This document shows positions 14,532-16,031 of a stretch of 16,031 bases of DNA, piece by piece. Origin of the DNA: Thermoleophilia bacterium. Lineage in GTDB: Bacteria; Actinomycetota; Thermoleophilia; Gaiellales; Gaiellaceae. Below the pieces are notes generated by a model, which ran no database searches, was not told where the DNA came from, and saw nothing but the letters and a program-made list of their open reading frames with translations. Made by a program: the position numbers and the translations under genes. Position 1 is the first letter of the stretch, and each line of letters starts with the position of its first letter. Where the stretch lies: positions 1 to 16,031 of the forward strand of contig JACVRU010000021.1 in NCBI GenBank assembly GCA_014534295.1. The letters are read 5' to 3'.

Positions 14532-14956
14532 ACCGGCTCGCCTTCTCGGCGACCAACCACTGTCTCCTGGGGTGCGTGCTCGGCGAAGTGACGGGGATGG
14601 CGATCGCGACGACGCTCGGCTGGAGCGATCTGCCGTCGATCGCCCTGGCAGTCGGGCTCGCGTTCCTCTTCGGTTACTCGCTGACGATGATCCCGCTGCT
14701 CCGAGGCGGGCTGGCGCTGGCACTGGCGGTCACGACGGCCCTGGCCGCGGACACGATCTCGATCGCGATCATGGAGGCGATCGACAATCTCTTCGTCTGG
14801 ATGGTGCCAGGGGCGATGGAGTCCGGGCTCGGCGACGCGCTCTTCTGGTGGCCGATTCTCACCGGCTTCGCGATCGCGTACCCGTTCGCCTTCCTCGCCC
14901 AGCGGCTGCTGATCGCGCGCGGCAAGGGGCACGCGCATGCGCACGGGCACGACTAG
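14495..14956 (+). CDS. DUF4396 membrane protein with His-rich tail
   Basis: Function is unknown. The 153-aa product matches the DUF4396 pattern: HCLLGCVLGEVTGM, LAFLFGYSLTM, AADTISIAIMEAIDN, VPGAMESGL and LFWWPILTG, within about four membrane helices. The C-terminus is GHAHAHGHD, a likely metal-binding tail. Start GTG 14495 has AAGG 9 nt upstream and lies inside the preceding gene. A TTG at 14516 is an alternative. The HC...GC residues and His tail hint at metal handling, but that is inference. Its TAG stop shares CTAG with the stop of the convergent broken gene. Confidence 0.78.
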   Translation: MAELRAPLRSDLNRLAFSATNHCLLGCVLGEVTGMAIATTLGWSDLPSIALAVGLAFLFGYSLTMIPLLRGGLALALAVTTALAADTISIAIMEAIDNLFVWMVPGAMESGLGDALFWWPILTGFAIAYPFAFLAQRLLIARGKGHAHAHGHD

Positions 14957-15790
14957 GGATCGAGCGCGCGCATCACGATCACGCCGCCCCGACCGGCCGT
15001 GCGAACTCTCAGGAGCCAGCACCCCGGCTCGGGCACGACGACTCGGCTCGGGAAGGCATGGCTGGGGCTCGAGGCGGGGCCGACGGACAGGCGCAGCGGG
15101 GGATGCTTGCCCGTCGAGCCGTGCCGCGGACGTGCACGAGCCCGTTCGGCCGGTCGACGAGCCAGAGCACCTTCCCGCCGCCCGTGTGGATCGCGGCGCC
15201 GTCGACGGTCGGGAGCGAGACCGAGATCGCGGCGTAGATCCTGGCGCGGCGCGGCGTTGCCTCGAGCCAGGACGTGAAGGGGGGGTCGACCGGGTTCGGG
15301 CCTGAGCGGGCCGCGGTCACCTCGCAGCCGGGCTGGGCGGGCGGCTCGGGCACCCTGGCGTGCAGCGTCCACCGCTGCTTCCACTGGTGAGCGTCAGGCG
15401 CCAGCAGCCGGCGGTCGGCAGCGTGATCCCCGAGGGGAAGAAGCGGGGCGACAGCGCACGCGGGAACCGGTATCCAATCGGCCGGGTCCGTCCAGCCGCT
15501 CGGCGACGACGATAAGCCGACGGCCTAGGCCGTCCCAGCGGGTCGGCAGCCAGCCGACCCGTACTGCGTGCCGGCGTAGAGCGTGAGGCTCGAGGCCTCG
15601 CGGACACGGCGGTCGCCGAGCGTCGGCTCGTACGCGGCGAGGAGCTGGGCTACCAGGCGCCGCGGGCCGGACCCTGCGGCGACCCACGGGGCGGCGGGGC
15701 TGAGCCGGCTCCACTCGTGATGGACGGGCGCCGCGGGACACCCGAGCGCCACGGTCGCTGCCAGCGGCGCCAGGATCACACGGGGATCAT
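14953..15790 (-). pseudogene. Secreted or lipoprotein-like gene interrupted by five frameshifts
   Basis: The minus strand carries one protein split over all three frames. Adding one base to each of five G/C runs (15782-15785, 15558-15560, 15484-15486, 15381-15382, 15119-15120) gives one uninterrupted frame. It runs from ATG 15790, coupled to gatB as ATGA, to TAG at 14953-14955, and is exactly 281 codons. It begins MIPRVILAPLAATVALGC, a signal peptide with an atypical lipobox. Two similar segments follow: FPSGITLPTAGCWRLTLTSG and FPSRVVVPEPGCWLLRVRTA, each a beta-rich FPS...P..GCW motif near the middle and end. No family with known function is recognised. The restored frame has no internal stop, so the breaks are recent or sequencing errors. 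Confidence 0.8.
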
Positions 15791-16031
15791 GCGCTCAGCT
15801 TCTCGCGGAGGAGCTCGTTGACGACCTTCGCGTCCGCCTTCCCCTGCGTCCGCTTCATCACCTGGCCGACGAAGAAACCGAGCAGGCCCTGCTTGCCGCT
15901 CCGGTAGGCCGCCTCCTCGTCGGGATGGGCTGCAAGCACGTCGTCGACGATCGGCTCCAGCTCGGAGACGTCGGCGACGGCGGCCTCGGCGAGGTAGCGC
16001 TCGGCTCGGAAATCCGGGTCGCCGGCGTGCG
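15787..16031 (-). CDS. gatB: Asp-tRNA(Asn)/Glu-tRNA(Gln) amidotransferase subunit B, C-terminal part (partial)
   Basis: The last 80 codons are present; the rest lies off the right edge. GatB is the tRNA-binding and kinase subunit of GatCAB, which converts Glu-tRNA-Gln or Asp-tRNA-Asn to the amidated form. The visible part is the GatB/YqeY tail, including AAYRSGKQGLLGFFVGQVMK, TQGKADAKVVNELLREKL and a TGA stop. The stop overlaps the ATG of the next gene (ATGA), so that gene would be translated by coupling. Confidence 0.93.
   Translation of the reverse strand, partial: HAGDPDFRAERYLAEAAVADVSELEPIVDDVLAAHPDEEAAYRSGKQGLLGFFVGQVMKRTQGKADAKVVNELLREKLSA

Overview
The window is about 16 kb of very GC-rich chromosomal DNA. 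It starts inside the 5' end of a 16S rRNA gene (read on the minus strand) and ends inside gatB. High GC, a 16S leader of the actinobacterial kind, a class A PBP with PASTA repeats, an Rpf-like lysozyme fold and a tyrS-rrn linkage like that of mycobacterial rrnB all point to a high-GC actinobacterium. I infer a deep branch such as Thermoleophilia/Gaiellales, but this is not proven. Most of the window is ordinary core genome. I see no phage, insertion sequence, CRISPR array, tRNA gene or plasmid feature, and no obvious new defence or biosynthetic system.

Layout. 1-690: 16S 5' end, three tandem leader hairpins, a BoxA-like element, a terminator-like hairpin and a sigma70-type promoter, all on the minus strand. 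689-1834: tyrS. Divergent from it runs 1946-4980, a PASTA-containing class A PBP translationally coupled to a Sco1/SenC-type copper chaperone. 4937-5874 (minus): a DUF370/RemA-like regulator followed by an overlapping alkyladenine DNA glycosylase. 5969-7513 (plus): a secreted protein with a glucuronyl C5-epimerase-like domain. 7510-9548 (minus): ilvE and a DegT-family sugar aminotransferase. 9549-9981: the ilvE upstream region plus a probable broken small plus-strand gene. 9978-13162 (minus): class V aminotransferase, serA and a YbaK-type deacylase, a serine-synthesis operon. 13196-13810 (plus): a multi-pass membrane protein. 13757-13915 (minus): a tiny membrane protein. 13971-14956 (plus): an Rpf-like secreted lysozyme-fold protein overlapping a DUF4396 membrane protein. 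14953-15790 (minus): a secreted or lipoprotein gene broken by frameshifts. 15787-16031 (minus): the 3' end of gatB.

Gene organisation is extremely compact. Every convergent pair overlaps at its stop codons or beyond, in two cases sharing CTAG and in one CTAA. Operon-head genes tend to carry a TAnnnT -10-like hexamer 6-10 nt before the start codon and no Shine-Dalgarno sequence, which suggests leaderless mRNAs. Downstream genes use ATGA overlaps or Shine-Dalgarno sites.

The observations most worth checking are: the gene after gatB, restored over its full length by five one-base G/C-run additions, all in the same direction; the mutually exclusive terminator/antiterminator arrangement between the presumed rRNA promoter and BoxA; the repeated leaderless promoter pattern, including two -10 hexamers placed back to back 4 bp apart; and a second, smaller broken gene facing ybaK.
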